DNA of 64,000 nt from Amycolatopsis eburnea (GTDB taxonomy: Bacteria; Actinomycetota; Actinomycetes; Mycobacteriales; Pseudonocardiaceae): assembly GCF_003937945.1 (NCBI RefSeq), contig NZ_RSEC01000062.1, positions 1-64,000 of the forward strand, read 5' to 3'. Within the stretch, counting starts at the first letter, position 1, and the number at the start of each line of letters is the position of its first letter. Under the pieces are notes generated by a model, which searched no databases, was not told the DNA's origin, and saw only the letters and a list, made by a program, of their open reading frames with translations. A program made the position numbers and the translations under genes. This document shows positions 1 to 8,092 of the stretch, piece after piece.

Positions 1-129
1 GCCAGCTCGTCATACGACGGGCGAACACCTTCCCCCACAAGCAAGATCATCCCACATGGCCACTCACAGCCCGGAAACGACCTGAACAGTTACCCTGATC
101 GTGTGATGAACAGGTGTTCGTATGGCCGG

Positions 130-135
130 TAGTCT
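130..135 (+). promoter_or_regulatory. Candidate -10 box of a leaderless promoter
   Basis: TAGTCT lies six bases before the GTG of the DUF222/HNH gene. This is the TANNNT-to-start spacing of leaderless actinobacterial transcripts, and no Shine-Dalgarno sequence is visible. The same layout recurs at eight or nine other genes here. A -35 is not obvious. Confidence 0.45.
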
Positions 136-141
136 TGGTGT

Positions 142-1347
142 GTGGACAGAGAAGCGGTGTGGCAAGCGGATGCGGCGGCCTTGGCCGACCGTGTTGTTTC
201 GCTGCTCACTGTGGTGCGGTCTGCTGAGGCGGAAATCGGTGCGTTGCTGGTGGAAATCGAGTCCCGCGGCGTTATGGAGCTGTTCGGATACCGTTCCACC
301 GCACGCCTTTACGAGCACCTCGCGGACGTCCCGCACGCTGCCGCCAGACGCACCGTCGCCCGTGCCCAGGCCCTCTACTCCTCTGACGTCACCCCCGCCC
401 TCGCCCCGGCCACCGGTGCCACTGCCGTGACCGGTTCGCTGAGCACCCCGATGATCGACACCATCGTCGAGGCTGTCTCGCGGATCCCCGCCGTCCATCG
501 CGATACCGCCGAAGCCGATCTCCTCACTTTCGCCGCCGAGGGCGGTCACAAGCAAGTCGCGGCCTTGGGTGCGCGGATCCTGGCTCACCTCGACCCCGAC
601 GGCGTTGAACCCGAGGACACCGAGCCGACCATCCCCGCCCGAGAACTGTCGCTGCGCCGCAAACGCACCGGAACCTGGGAACTGTCCGGTCGCTTCGACG
701 ACGAAACCGGCACCCGCGCCAGCGCCCTGCTCGACGCGTTGGCCGAACGCCGCGGCGCCGACGACCTCCGCTCCCCACACGAACGCTACGGCGACGCCTT
801 CTCCGACGCGGTCGACCTCGCGTTGAATTCCCCAGAGTTACCGACGCAGGCTGGGGAACGCGCCCACGTCATGGTCGCGGTCTCCCTGTCCGACCTGCAA
901 TCCGGCCTCGGCACGGCCACCCTCGGCGACACCGGCCTGATCACGGCCGCCGAAGCTCGCCTCCACGCCTGCGACTGCAAGTTGATCCCCGCCGTCCTCG
1001 GTTCCGCCAGCGAACCCCTCGACCTGGGCCGTGCCCGCCGCCTGATCAGCCCCGGCTTGCGCCGCGCGTTGTTCCTGCGCGACCGCGGCTGCGCGTTCCC
1101 CGGCTGCCACCGCCCACCCCGGCACTGCCAAGGCCACCACATCCGGCACTGGGCCGAGGGCGGCCCGACCGAGCTGGCCAACCTGGTCCTGCTCTGCGGC
1201 CACCACCACCGGCTCCTGCACCGCTCCGGCTGGCAAGTACGCATCGCCACCGACGGCCACCCCGAATTCCTGCCACCACGGTTCCTGGACAAACGCCGAA
1301 AACCCAGGCGCAACAACATCCATCAGCCCCTGCCCTTCGCAGCCTGA
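142..1347 (+). CDS. DUF222 / HNH endonuclease domain protein (13E12-repeat family)
   Basis: A 401-residue protein with an N-terminal DUF222 region (about residues 1-290) and a C-terminal HNH nuclease domain (about 313-364). The HNH part shows paired cysteines in CAFPGC, the GHHIRHW core and the closing CGHHHRLLH. The family is abundant and multicopy in actinobacteria; its biological role is not established, although the HNH fold cuts nucleic acid. The start is GTG, because upstream frames lack a better start and a TAGTCT box precedes it. One leucine codon is TTA (bases 838-840), rare in such genomes and possibly dependent on a bldA-type tRNA. A hairpin follows the stop. Domain assignment is firm, function is open. 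Confidence 0.85.
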   Translation: MDREAVWQADAAALADRVVSLLTVVRSAEAEIGALLVEIESRGVMELFGYRSTARLYEHLADVPHAAARRTVARAQALYSSDVTPALAPATGATAVTGSLSTPMIDTIVEAVSRIPAVHRDTAEADLLTFAAEGGHKQVAALGARILAHLDPDGVEPEDTEPTIPARELSLRRKRTGTWELSGRFDDETGTRASALLDALAERRGADDLRSPHERYGDAFSDAVDLALNSPELPTQAGERAHVMVAVSLSDLQSGLGTATLGDTGLITAAEARLHACDCKLIPAVLGSASEPLDLGRARRLISPGLRRALFLRDRGCAFPGCHRPPRHCQGHHIRHWAEGGPTELANLVLLCGHHHRLLHRSGWQVRIATDGHPEFLPPRFLDKRRKPRRNNIHQPLPFAA

Positions 1348-1356
1348 ACACGGGAC

Positions 1357-1383
1357 AGGCCCGCAGCCACCGGCTACGGGCCT
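1357..1383 (+). terminator. Hairpin terminator of the DUF222/HNH gene
   Basis: AGGCCCG pairs with CGGGCCT, and the stem continues inward with one mismatch (CAGCC against GGCTA) around a three-base loop. It begins ten bases after the stop codon. There is no U-tract, which is usual for actinomycete terminators. Confidence 0.6.
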
Positions 1384-1405
1384 ACACCCACGCGCCCAAT
1401 CCGCC

Positions 1406-1790
1406 CGCCCACGCTCCAGCAGCTTCCAGTCCTGGCTCTGCGTGGCCTTCCGTAGTCTGCCGTCGATTGCCGGTGTCTCAGCTGGCCGTCGCGTCCAACC
1501 GTCCGCCCACGCTCCGGCCGCTTCCAGTCCTGGCTCTGTGGAGCCTTCCGTAGTCTGCCGCCGATTGCCGGTGTCTCAGCTGGCTCGCGCGCCCAAGCGC
1601 CCGCCGACGCTCCGGCCGCCTCGTGTCCTGAGGCTTTGCGCGCTCCGCGCGTCATCCACCGTTGACTGCTGGCGTCTCAGCTGGCCCCAGCGCCCAAGCG
1701 CCCGACCACGCTCCAGCCGCCCAGCCCTGGGCTCTGCGCGCCCCGCGCGTCCTCCACCGTCGACTGCCCGCCCCTCACCCGGCCCCGCGC
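1406..1790. repeat. Tandem array of about 98-bp degenerate repeats, non-coding
   Basis: Four head-to-tail copies can be followed by the marker ACGCTCC at 1411, 1509, 1607 and 1708 (periods 98, 98 and 101). A second marker, GTCTCAGCTGG, is at 1475, 1573 and 1674. Copies 1 and 2 are closest; copy 4 is eroded. The 98-base period is not a multiple of three and the available reading frames have no recognisable protein, so I call the array non-coding. It fills most of the gap between the HNH gene and the next gene. The remaining bases, about 1791-1977, hold nothing I recognise. Confidence 0.75.
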
Positions 1791-1977
1791 CCAGTCACTC
1801 CGCACCCCTGCGTGACGAATGCCGACTACCCGCCCCAGCTCTACCGCGGCCCGAGTCCAGCGCCTCTCCGCACTCCGCCCGCGGCCTGAGTTCCACACCA
1901 TCTGCCACGACCGGCCGCACCCGGCCCCCTCAACCGCCGCCGAGCACAAGGCGCACGAACAAACACGAACAAAACAG

Positions 1978-2463
1978 TCACCCGTCCCAGACCGAAGCCC
2001 CCTGCCGCAGCACCGAGACCCCCGACGGATCCGTCACCGGCCACAGCTCCACCACATACCGGTAATGCTCCCCGAACTCGTGCTCGTTCCAAGTCACCGA
2101 CGGCGGCCCAGCCGGCACAAACGAAACCCGAGCCCGGTACAACCCCGCCACCACCGAAAAGAACTTCTCCTGCGACGGGTAGTCCGAAGGCCCGGAAATC
2201 ACCAACCGCCCGCTCGGAACCGGAAGATCCGCTTCCACCACGTGCTCCGCCTCCGGAATCACCGCGGGCGGGGACGGCTCCAACGTCACCGAAGACTCCA
2301 CCACGTCCGAGCGGGCCGTCACGATCGCGATGCCACCGGGCTCGGAAGCGATCCGGTGGTCGAGGGCGTCGGGGGTCCAGCCGCTGCCGGTGAGGTGGGA
2401 TGCCGAGTCGCGCAGGGAGAACTGGCGCTGGTCGGCGTGGACTACCAAAAGCACACTCGCCAC
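1978..2463 (-). CDS. Conserved hypothetical protein, about 161 residues
   Basis: I do not recognise the family. The frame reads as a real, small, soluble protein rather than a GC-rich shadow: it opens with a hydrophobic strand (VLLVVHADQRQF), continues with balanced composition, contains GPSDYPSQEKFFSVV, and ends with a tryptophan- and tyrosine-bearing segment (YRYVVELWPV). No signal peptide, membrane span or metal motif is visible. Two GTG codons at 2463 and 2454 could start it; the first gives 161 residues. It is divergent from the aminotransferase gene with only about 54 bases between starts, so the two promoters must be back to back or overlap. Function is unknown. Confidence 0.6.
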   Translation of the reverse strand: MASVLLVVHADQRQFSLRDSASHLTGSGWTPDALDHRIASEPGGIAIVTARSDVVESSVTLEPSPPAVIPEAEHVVEADLPVPSGRLVISGPSDYPSQEKFFSVVAGLYRARVSFVPAGPPSVTWNEHEFGEHYRYVVELWPVTDPSGVSVLRQGASVWDG

Positions 2464-2504
2464 CCTAGCCAGGACCCGCCCCGAAATGGTATCGACGCCG
2501 GGTT

Positions 2505-2510
2505 TAGCGT
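2505..2510 (+). promoter_or_regulatory. Candidate -10 box of a leaderless promoter
   Basis: TAGCGT lies seven bases before the ATG of the aminotransferase gene. No ribosome-binding site fits in the gap, so translation is probably leaderless. Confidence 0.5.
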
Positions 2511-2517
2511 TGGGGCT

Positions 2518-3759
2518 ATGACCACTGCTTCCGTCGACGTCGACACGGCCCGCAGCGACTACGCGGCCCTGGTCGGCCGAGGCCTCTCCCTGGACATCAC
2601 CCGTGGCAAGCCGTCGCCCGAGCAGCTCGATCTTTCGAACGCGCTGCTGAGCCTCCCCGGCGATGGCTCCTTCAAGGCCGAGGACGGCACCGACGTCCGC
2701 AACTACGGTGGCCTGAAGGGCCTGGCCGAGCTGCGCCGCATTTTCGCCGGCGCGTTGCAGGTGCCCGCCGAGCAGCTGCTCGCCGCCGGGAACTCCAGCC
2801 TCGAGCTGATGCACGACGCCGTCGTGCAGGCGCTGCTGAGCAAGCTGCCCGGGGCCGAGCGCCGGTGGGCCGACGAGCCGCAGGTCAAGTTCCTCGCGCC
2901 CGTTCCGGGGTACGACCGGCACTTCGCGCTCACCGAGCGGTTCGGCATCGAGCTCGTGCCGGTCGCGATGACCGACGAGGGCCCGGACATGGACGCCGTC
3001 GAGACGCTGGTCGCCGAGGACCCCGCCGTCAAGGGGATCTGGTGCGTCCCGAAGTACAGCAACCCGACCGGGGTCACGTTCAGTGACGACGTCGTGCGGC
3101 GGCTCGCCACCATGCGCACCGCGGCGCCGGACTTCCGGATCTTCTGGGACAACGCCTACGCCGTGCACCACCTCACCGACGACGAGCCGGAGCTGGCCGA
3201 CCTGCTGGCGCTGGCCACCGAGGCCGGCAACGCCGACCGCGTGTTCGTCTTCGGTTCGACCTCCAAGATCACCCTCGCCGGGGCCGGCGTCGGGTTCTTC
3301 GGGGCCTCCGAGGCCAACCTCGCCTGGTGGACCGGCAACACCGGCAAGCGCACCATCGGCCCGGACAAGGTCAACCAGCTGCGCCACGCCCACTTCCTCA
3401 AGGACGAGGCCGGCGTCCGCGCCCACATGCGCAAGCACGCCGAGATCATCGGGCCGAAGTTCGCGGCCGTCGACCGCATCCTCACCGAGGAGCTGGCCGA
3501 CCTGGCGTCCTGGACCAAGCCGACCGGCGGGTACTTCATCACCCTGACCGTCCCCGCGGGCACCGCCAAGGAGGTCGTGCGGCTGGCCAAGGAGGCCGGG
3601 GTCGCGCTGACCCCCGCCGGGGCGACCCACCCGCACGGGGCCGACCCGGACGACGCCGTGATCCGGATCGCGCCGACGTTCCCGAAGCTCGCCGAGGTCG
3701 AAGAGGCCGTCCGCGCGCTGGCCGTCTGCGTCCGGCTCGCGGTCGCCGAACGCGGCTGA
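2518..3759 (+). CDS. aspC: PLP-dependent aspartate aminotransferase, Rv3722c type
   Basis: A 413-residue fold-type I aminotransferase of the Aminotran_MocR / Rv3722c family. In M. tuberculosis that family supplies the main aspartate aminotransferase, moving the amino group between glutamate and oxaloacetate. Visible features are the N-terminal ITRGKPSPEQLDLS, the substrate- and PLP-binding YSNPTG, Asp211 in FWDNAY, which should contact the PLP ring nitrogen, and Lys250 in GSTSKIT, which should form the Schiff base. Length matches the family. The ATG was chosen because the product then begins at the usual family start and a TAGCGT box sits seven bases upstream. A short inverted repeat follows the stop. 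Substrate is inferred from the family. Confidence 0.85.
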   Translation: MTTASVDVDTARSDYAALVGRGLSLDITRGKPSPEQLDLSNALLSLPGDGSFKAEDGTDVRNYGGLKGLAELRRIFAGALQVPAEQLLAAGNSSLELMHDAVVQALLSKLPGAERRWADEPQVKFLAPVPGYDRHFALTERFGIELVPVAMTDEGPDMDAVETLVAEDPAVKGIWCVPKYSNPTGVTFSDDVVRRLATMRTAAPDFRIFWDNAYAVHHLTDDEPELADLLALATEAGNADRVFVFGSTSKITLAGAGVGFFGASEANLAWWTGNTGKRTIGPDKVNQLRHAHFLKDEAGVRAHMRKHAEIIGPKFAAVDRILTEELADLASWTKPTGGYFITLTVPAGTAKEVVRLAKEAGVALTPAGATHPHGADPDDAVIRIAPTFPKLAEVEEAVRALAVCVRLAVAERG

Positions 3760-3775
3760 CCAGGCAAAACAGAAC

Positions 3776-3794
3776 CGGGAAGAATTTTTTCCCG
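3776..3794. terminator. AT-centred inverted repeat between aspC and the ferritin-like gene
   Basis: CGGGAA and TTCCCG form perfect 6-bp arms around a seven-base AT-rich centre, with a run of six T. It lies 16 bases after the aspC stop and 80 bases before the next start. It could be a weak terminator or an operator for the ferritin-like gene. The sequence alone does not decide. Confidence 0.4.
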
Positions 3795-3875
3795 ATTCGA
3801 CCGAGCCGGGGGCCGTCCAGGTACGTATCACCGTTGGGTGAGGTGGACGAACTCGTCACGAGAGGACGTCCCCCG

Positions 3876-4850
3876 GTGTTCGGAAAACGCTACACACGGC
3901 AGCTGATCGAGCGCAGCGCGGAGAACGCGACCGACCGCCGCCGCTTCCTCAAGGCCGCGGGAGCGGCGGGGCTCGGCGTCGCGGGCGCCGGTGCGCTGGG
4001 CACGGCGCTGTCGCTGGGGCTCGGCTCGGCCGGTGCCACGCAGCAGTACGGCGCGCAGGGCGGCGACGCCGCCAAGGAGGCGGCGAGCGACGCCGCCGTG
4101 CTCAACTTCGCGCTCAACCTGGAGTACCTGGAGGCGAACCTCTACTCGTTCGCGGTCTCCGGCTACGGGCTGAACGAGAAGTACGTCAACGGCATCGGCA
4201 ACCTCGGCAAGGTCTCCGGCGGGCACGCCGTGAAGTTCAAGAGCGAGCACGTCAAGCAGATCGCGCAGGAGATCGCCGGCGACGAGGTCGCGCACGTGAA
4301 CTTCCTGCGCAAGGCGCTCGACAAGGCCGCCGTCGCGCAGCCGGAGATCGACTTCCAGAACAGCTTCACCGCCGCCATGCAGGCCGCGGGGCTGATCAAG
4401 CAGGGCCAGACGTTCGACCCGTTCGCCAGCGAGAACAACTTCCTGCTCGCCGCGTACCTGTTCGAAGACGTCGGCGTGTCCGCCTACAAGGGCGCGGCGC
4501 CGCTGGTCAACAACAAGACGTTCCTCGACGCGGCGGCGGGCATCCTCGCGGTCGAGGCCTACCACGCGGGCATCGTGCGCGCGCAGCTGTTCGAACGCGG
4601 CCTCGGCGACGTCACGAACAAGATCTCCGACGCCCGCGACAGCCTCGACGGCAAGGCCGACGACGACGAAGGCGTGCTCAAGGACGGCATGGCGAACCTC
4701 GTGCCGGCGGACGCCAACGGCGTCGCGTTCGGCCGGTCGGCCGACCGCGTGCTCAACATCGCCTACCTCAACCCGGACAAGGTGTCCTCGGGCGGCTTCT
4801 TCCCGCGCGGTCTCAACGGCGACATCGCCACCAGTGGCGCCAAGGAGTGA
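3876..4850 (+). CDS. Tat-exported ferritin-like domain protein
   Basis: A 324-residue protein of the Ferritin_2 (PF13668) type. A twin-arginine signal starts at TDRRRFLKAAG (about residues 19-29), followed by a long Ala/Gly hydrophobic stretch to about residue 53, so export in folded form is expected. The mature part has the paired-helix motifs NFALNLEYLEANLYSF and DEVAHVNFLRKAL and a later EAYHAG, which supply the Glu/His ligands of a four-helix di-iron or iron-storage bundle. The family is common in actinobacteria and its reaction is not settled. I chose the GTG preceded by AGAGGA; an in-frame GTG at 3843 lacks a good site. A strong hairpin follows the stop. Confidence 0.82.
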   Translation: MFGKRYTRQLIERSAENATDRRRFLKAAGAAGLGVAGAGALGTALSLGLGSAGATQQYGAQGGDAAKEAASDAAVLNFALNLEYLEANLYSFAVSGYGLNEKYVNGIGNLGKVSGGHAVKFKSEHVKQIAQEIAGDEVAHVNFLRKALDKAAVAQPEIDFQNSFTAAMQAAGLIKQGQTFDPFASENNFLLAAYLFEDVGVSAYKGAAPLVNNKTFLDAAAGILAVEAYHAGIVRAQLFERGLGDVTNKISDARDSLDGKADDDEGVLKDGMANLVPADANGVAFGRSADRVLNIAYLNPDKVSSGGFFPRGLNGDIATSGAKE

Positions 4851-4853
4851 GCC

Positions 4854-4897
4854 CCGCGTGCCGCCGCCACGGTAACGTCGTGGCCGGCGGCACGCGG
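4854..4897 (+). terminator. Strong hairpin after the ferritin-like gene
   Basis: Perfect 12-bp arms CCGCGTGCCGCC and GGCGGCACGCGG enclose a second 5-bp stem (GCCAC/GTGGC) offset by one bulged C. The loop contains TAACGT, which may serve as the -10 of the following monooxygenase gene, so terminator and promoter could overlap. Confidence 0.65.
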
Positions 4898-4917
4898 AGT
4901 CCACGAGGGGGAGCAGG

Positions 4918-6027
4918 GTGCGGGTACTGGTTGCGGGTGGCGGGATCTCCGGCACGGTCACGGCGATGGCGCTGAAGCTCGCCGGGCACGAGCCGGTCGT
5001 CTTCGAGGCGTACCCGGCGGGCGGGGACGACATCGGCGCGTTCCTCACGATCATGCACAACGGCATGGACGCCCTGCGCGCGATCGGTGCCGACCAGCCG
5101 GTGATCGACGCGTCCTTCGCGGCGCTCGGGGTCGAACTGGTCGCCCCGAACGGCGAGACCGTCGGGCGGCGCGAGTTCGACACCGAAGGCCTCGACGGGC
5201 CGCGCACGATGACCCGCGCGACGCTCTACCGCGTCCTCCAGGACGAAGCCGCGCGCCGGGGCGTACCGCTCGAACGCGGCAAACGCCTCGTGAGCGCGAA
5301 GACCGGACCGGACGGTGTCACGGCGGAGTTCGCGGACGGCACCACCGAAACGGGTGACGTGTTGGTCGGCGCGGACGGGTTGCGCTCGGTCGTCCGGCGG
5401 CTGATCGATCCCGCCGCGGACGAGCCGCGCTACACCGGGCTGACCGTCGTGTACGGCTACACCCGCGCCGAGGGGCTCCCGGCGGCGCCCGGGGTCTACC
5501 GGATGGTCCGCGGCAGCAAGGCCGCGTTCGGGTTCACCACCGATCCGGACGGCGCCACGTTCTGGTTCGCCCGCATCCCGGACGCCGAGCGCTCGCGCGC
5601 GGAGATCGCGGCCGTCACCCCGGCGGGCTGGCGCGAGTTCGCGCACGCGGCGTTCGAGGGAGAACCGTTGCCCTGCGCCGAGATCGTCGCCGCCACCGGT
5701 GACGAGGTGTTCGGCGGCCACTCCTACGACGTCCCCGAAACGCGCGTCTGGTCGACACCGGAAATGGTCCTGACCGGGGACGCCGCGCACGCCGCGTCCC
5801 CGGCCGCGGGCCAGGGCGCGTCGATGGCGCTGGAGGACAGCGTGATCCTCGCGCAGTGCCTGCGCGACCTGCCGGACCCGGCGTCGGCTTTCGCGGCGTA
5901 CGAAGGCTTGCGGCGCGAGCGGGTCGAGAAGCTGGTGAAGGCGAGCGCGGGCGGGGACGTCGGCGAGGAGCGCGGCTGGCTCTACTCGCACCACATCGAC
6001 TGGGACGCGAAGATCACCGCCCGATGA
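4918..6027 (+). CDS. FAD-dependent aromatic-type monooxygenase
   Basis: A 369-residue flavoprotein monooxygenase of the PHBH/UbiH fold. The FAD-binding dinucleotide motif is at residues 5-12 (VAGGGISG) and the second FAD motif is LTGDAAHAASPAAGQGASMALED, where the GD pair contacts the ribityl chain. Such enzymes use NAD(P)H and O2 to hydroxylate or epoxidise an aromatic or unsaturated substrate; nothing here names the substrate. There is no membrane segment. The start is GTG after GAGGGGGAG. The stop overlaps the ATG of the next gene by four bases, so the two are translationally coupled and the kinase-like neighbour may act on the same small molecule. Confidence 0.82.
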   Translation: MRVLVAGGGISGTVTAMALKLAGHEPVVFEAYPAGGDDIGAFLTIMHNGMDALRAIGADQPVIDASFAALGVELVAPNGETVGRREFDTEGLDGPRTMTRATLYRVLQDEAARRGVPLERGKRLVSAKTGPDGVTAEFADGTTETGDVLVGADGLRSVVRRLIDPAADEPRYTGLTVVYGYTRAEGLPAAPGVYRMVRGSKAAFGFTTDPDGATFWFARIPDAERSRAEIAAVTPAGWREFAHAAFEGEPLPCAEIVAATGDEVFGGHSYDVPETRVWSTPEMVLTGDAAHAASPAAGQGASMALEDSVILAQCLRDLPDPASAFAAYEGLRRERVEKLVKASAGGDVGEERGWLYSHHIDWDAKITAR

Positions 6028-6893
6028 GCCTCGGCCCGCCGCCCCGGCGCCTCGAGGTCACCGCCGACCAGGTGCGGCGGCTCGTCGCCGCGCAGTTCCC
6101 GCGGTGGGCGCACCTTCCCGTGCGTCCCGTGGCGAACGGCGGCTGGGACAACCGGACCTTCCACCTCGGCGACGCGATGTCGGTGCGGCTGCCCAGCGCG
6201 GCCGAGTACGCCCTGGCCGTCGATAAGGAACAGCGCTGGCTCCCGGTGCTCGCGCCCCGGCTGCCGTTGCCGATTCCGGTTCCCCTGGCGGAAGGCCGGC
6301 CCGGTGCGGACTACCCGTTCCCATGGTCGGTCTACCCGTGGCTCGACGGCGAACCGGCGACCGCGGCGGGCATCGCGGACCCCGTCGGGTTCGCGACCGA
6401 CCTGGCCGGGTTCCTGGTGGCGCTGCAGGACGTCGACCCCACGGGCGTACCCGGGCCGGGGAAGCACAACTGGTTCCGGGGCGGCCCGCTGCACACCTAC
6501 GACGAGCTGGTCCGGCACCTGCTCGACGACCTGACCGGCGAGATCTGGCAGGCCGCGCTCGACGCGCGCTGGGACGGGGTGGCGCGCTGGGTGCACGGCG
6601 ACGTCGCCGCGGGGAACCTGTTGCTGGACAACGGAAAACTCGCCGCGGTCATCGACTTCGGCAGCTGCGGCGCCGGCGATCCGGCCTGCGACGTGGCCAT
6701 CGCCTGGACGCTGCTGACCGCCGAGGGCCGCCGGGTGTTCCGCGAGCGGCTGGCGATCGACGACCCCACGTGGGCCCGCGGCCGCGGCTGGGCGCTGTGG
6801 AAGACGCTCGTCACCCGGTCCCGCGCGCACGGCCGTGAAGCCGCCGAAGCGGAGCGCGTCCTCGGCGAAATCCGTGCCGAGTACCGCGGCTGA
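6024..6893 (+). CDS. Aminoglycoside phosphotransferase (APH) family kinase
   Basis: A 289-residue APH/choline-kinase fold protein. The catalytic loop is HGDVAAGN and the metal-binding segment is DFGSCGAGDPACD, both intact; an N-terminal lobe with GGWDNRTFHLG precedes them. This broad family phosphorylates aminoglycosides, macrolides or ordinary metabolites, and many chromosomal members have no resistance role. The ATG overlaps the monooxygenase stop (ATGA), so both are made from one transcript. The product could phosphorylate the monooxygenase product or substrate. It converges tightly with the LacI-family gene, two bases away. No specific substrate can be assigned. Confidence 0.78.
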   Translation: MSLGPPPRRLEVTADQVRRLVAAQFPRWAHLPVRPVANGGWDNRTFHLGDAMSVRLPSAAEYALAVDKEQRWLPVLAPRLPLPIPVPLAEGRPGADYPFPWSVYPWLDGEPATAAGIADPVGFATDLAGFLVALQDVDPTGVPGPGKHNWFRGGPLHTYDELVRHLLDDLTGEIWQAALDARWDGVARWVHGDVAAGNLLLDNGKLAAVIDFGSCGAGDPACDVAIAWTLLTAEGRRVFRERLAIDDPTWARGRGWALWKTLVTRSRAHGREAAEAERVLGEIRAEYRG

Positions 6894-6895
6894 CG

Positions 6896-7933
6896 TCAGG
6901 CGCCGCAAGAGTCGCGGATGACCAGTTTCGTCGGCAGCCGCACCGGTTCCGGGGCGCCCACGTTCTCGATCATCGCCAGCAGCGCGCCGGCCGCCGCCGT
7001 GCCGAACCCGGGCTTGTCCTGGGCGACCGTCGTCAGCGCCGGGTCCACCAGTGACGCCACCTCGATGTCGTCGAACCCGACCACCGCCAGGTCGTCCGGC
7101 ACCCGCAGCCCGGCCGCGCGGGCCGCCAGCAGCGCGCCGACCGCCATCTCGTCGCTGGCCGCGAACACCGCCGTCGGCGGGTCCTTGCGGGCCAGCAGCC
7201 GGCGCATGCCGACGAAGCCGCTCTCGCGGTAGAAGTCCCCGGTCACGACGTAGTCCTCGCGCACCGGCAGCCCCGCCTCGGCCAGGCCGCGCCGGTAGCC
7301 CTCGGTGCGGGCGGCGGCCGGCGCGTTGCCGCGCGGGCCGGTGATCGTGGCGATCCGCCGGTGCCCGAGCCCGGCCAGGTGCCGGACGGCTTCGGCGGCG
7401 CCGGCGGCGTTGTCCGAGGTCACGTAGGTCGCCCGCGGGCCGGAGAGGGCCACGTCCAGCGCGACGCACGGCAGCCCGGACTGGGCGAAGGTGCCGAACG
7501 CCTCGGCGTCGGTCCCGCTGTCGATGAGCACCAGCCCGGCCAGGTGGTGGCGCCGGGTCATGCCGACGTACCCGACCGGGTCGGCCAGCGACACGCCGGG
7601 GTGGCGGTTGCGGGCGTCGTCGCTCGTGGCGAGCAGCAGCAGGTGGTACCCGTGCGAGCTGAGCGCCGATTTGAGGCCCAGCAACAGGTCCTGCAGGAAC
7701 GGGTGCCGCCAGCCGGGCCGCCGGTGGTCGGTGTCCCAGACCAGCCCGACCATCGCCGAGCGCTGCCGCGACAGCGCCCGCGCCGACTCGTTCGGCGAAA
7801 AGTCGAGTTCCCGGGCAACCCGTTCGACGTGGGTGCGGGTCGCCTCGCTGACCGTGGCGGGGCGGTTGAAGACCCGCGACACGGTTGCGACCGAAACGCC
7901 GCAGAGCTGCGCGATCTCGCGGGCGGTGACCAT
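6896..7933 (-). CDS. LacI-family transcriptional regulator, probable local repressor
   Basis: A 345-residue LacI/GalR protein: DNA-binding helix-turn-helix and hinge at residues 1-60 (AREIAQLCGVSVATVSRVFNRPATVS), then a periplasmic-binding-protein-like sugar-sensing domain with the usual GHRRIATITGP and VVGFDDIEVASLVDPALTTV. It is transcribed away from the beta-glucoside operon and GGAGG stands five bases before the ATG. The recognition helix VSVATVSRV is the one seen in GalR-type proteins rather than the VGRGTVSRV helix I recall for CebR/CelR, so I withhold the name cebR. The matching palindrome TGTAACCGGTTACA lies 16 bases upstream of its start, suggesting autoregulation. Confidence 0.85.
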   Translation of the reverse strand: MVTAREIAQLCGVSVATVSRVFNRPATVSEATRTHVERVARELDFSPNESARALSRQRSAMVGLVWDTDHRRPGWRHPFLQDLLLGLKSALSSHGYHLLLLATSDDARNRHPGVSLADPVGYVGMTRRHHLAGLVLIDSGTDAEAFGTFAQSGLPCVALDVALSGPRATYVTSDNAAGAAEAVRHLAGLGHRRIATITGPRGNAPAAARTEGYRRGLAEAGLPVREDYVVTGDFYRESGFVGMRRLLARKDPPTAVFAASDEMAVGALLAARAAGLRVPDDLAVVGFDDIEVASLVDPALTTVAQDKPGFGTAAAGALLAMIENVGAPEPVRLPTKLVIRDSCGA

Positions 7934-7948
7934 GGGGACCTCCGATGT

Positions 7949-7962
7949 TGTAACCGGTTACA
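7949..7962. promoter_or_regulatory. LacI/GalR-type operator TGTAACCGGTTACA
   Basis: A perfect 14-bp palindrome with the central CG typical of LacI-family operators, in the 5' region of the lacI-family gene. It fits the GTAANCGNTTAC form expected for a regulator carrying a VSVATVSRV recognition helix. A possible promoter for the regulator (TTTACG, 18 bases, TACAGA on the minus strand) would place the operator at the transcription start. Confidence 0.65.
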
Positions 7963-8019
7963 TCTGTAGCACATGATCTCAGACAGCGTAAATGCCGGAG
8001 TGCGTTACCTTTTCGTTAC

Positions 8020-8049
8020 TTGACGTACCCCGCTTGGGAGCGCTCTCAT
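8020..8049 (+). promoter_or_regulatory. Promoter of the beta-glucoside operon with a CebR/CelR-type operator
   Basis: TTGACG (8020-8025) and TCTCAT (8044-8049) give a -35/-10 pair with an 18-base spacer. TGGGAGCGCTCTCA at 8035-8048 covers the spacer end and the -10. It differs at one base from TGGGAGCGCTCCCA, the operator established for CelR of Thermobifida and CebR of Streptomyces, which repress cellulose-degradation genes until cellobiose binds. This is the strongest evidence that the operon answers to cellobiose. Confidence 0.7.
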
Positions 8050-8092
8050 GGTCCCGCGTTTTCCGACCGGCCCGCAGAACAACGGAGATCTC

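Noticed and set aside
11..124. Long-range inverted repeat CATACG...CGAACACC against GGTGTTCGTATG before the HNH gene
   Set aside because: The arms are interrupted and 80 bases apart; no transposase or target duplication is present.
1406..1790. CRISPR array
   Set aside because: Copies are joined head to tail with no unique spacers, are nearly 100 bp long and diverge.
6024..6893. Aminoglycoside resistance gene
   Set aside because: Only the general APH fold is seen, and it is coupled to a metabolic monooxygenase; many such kinases are not for resistance.
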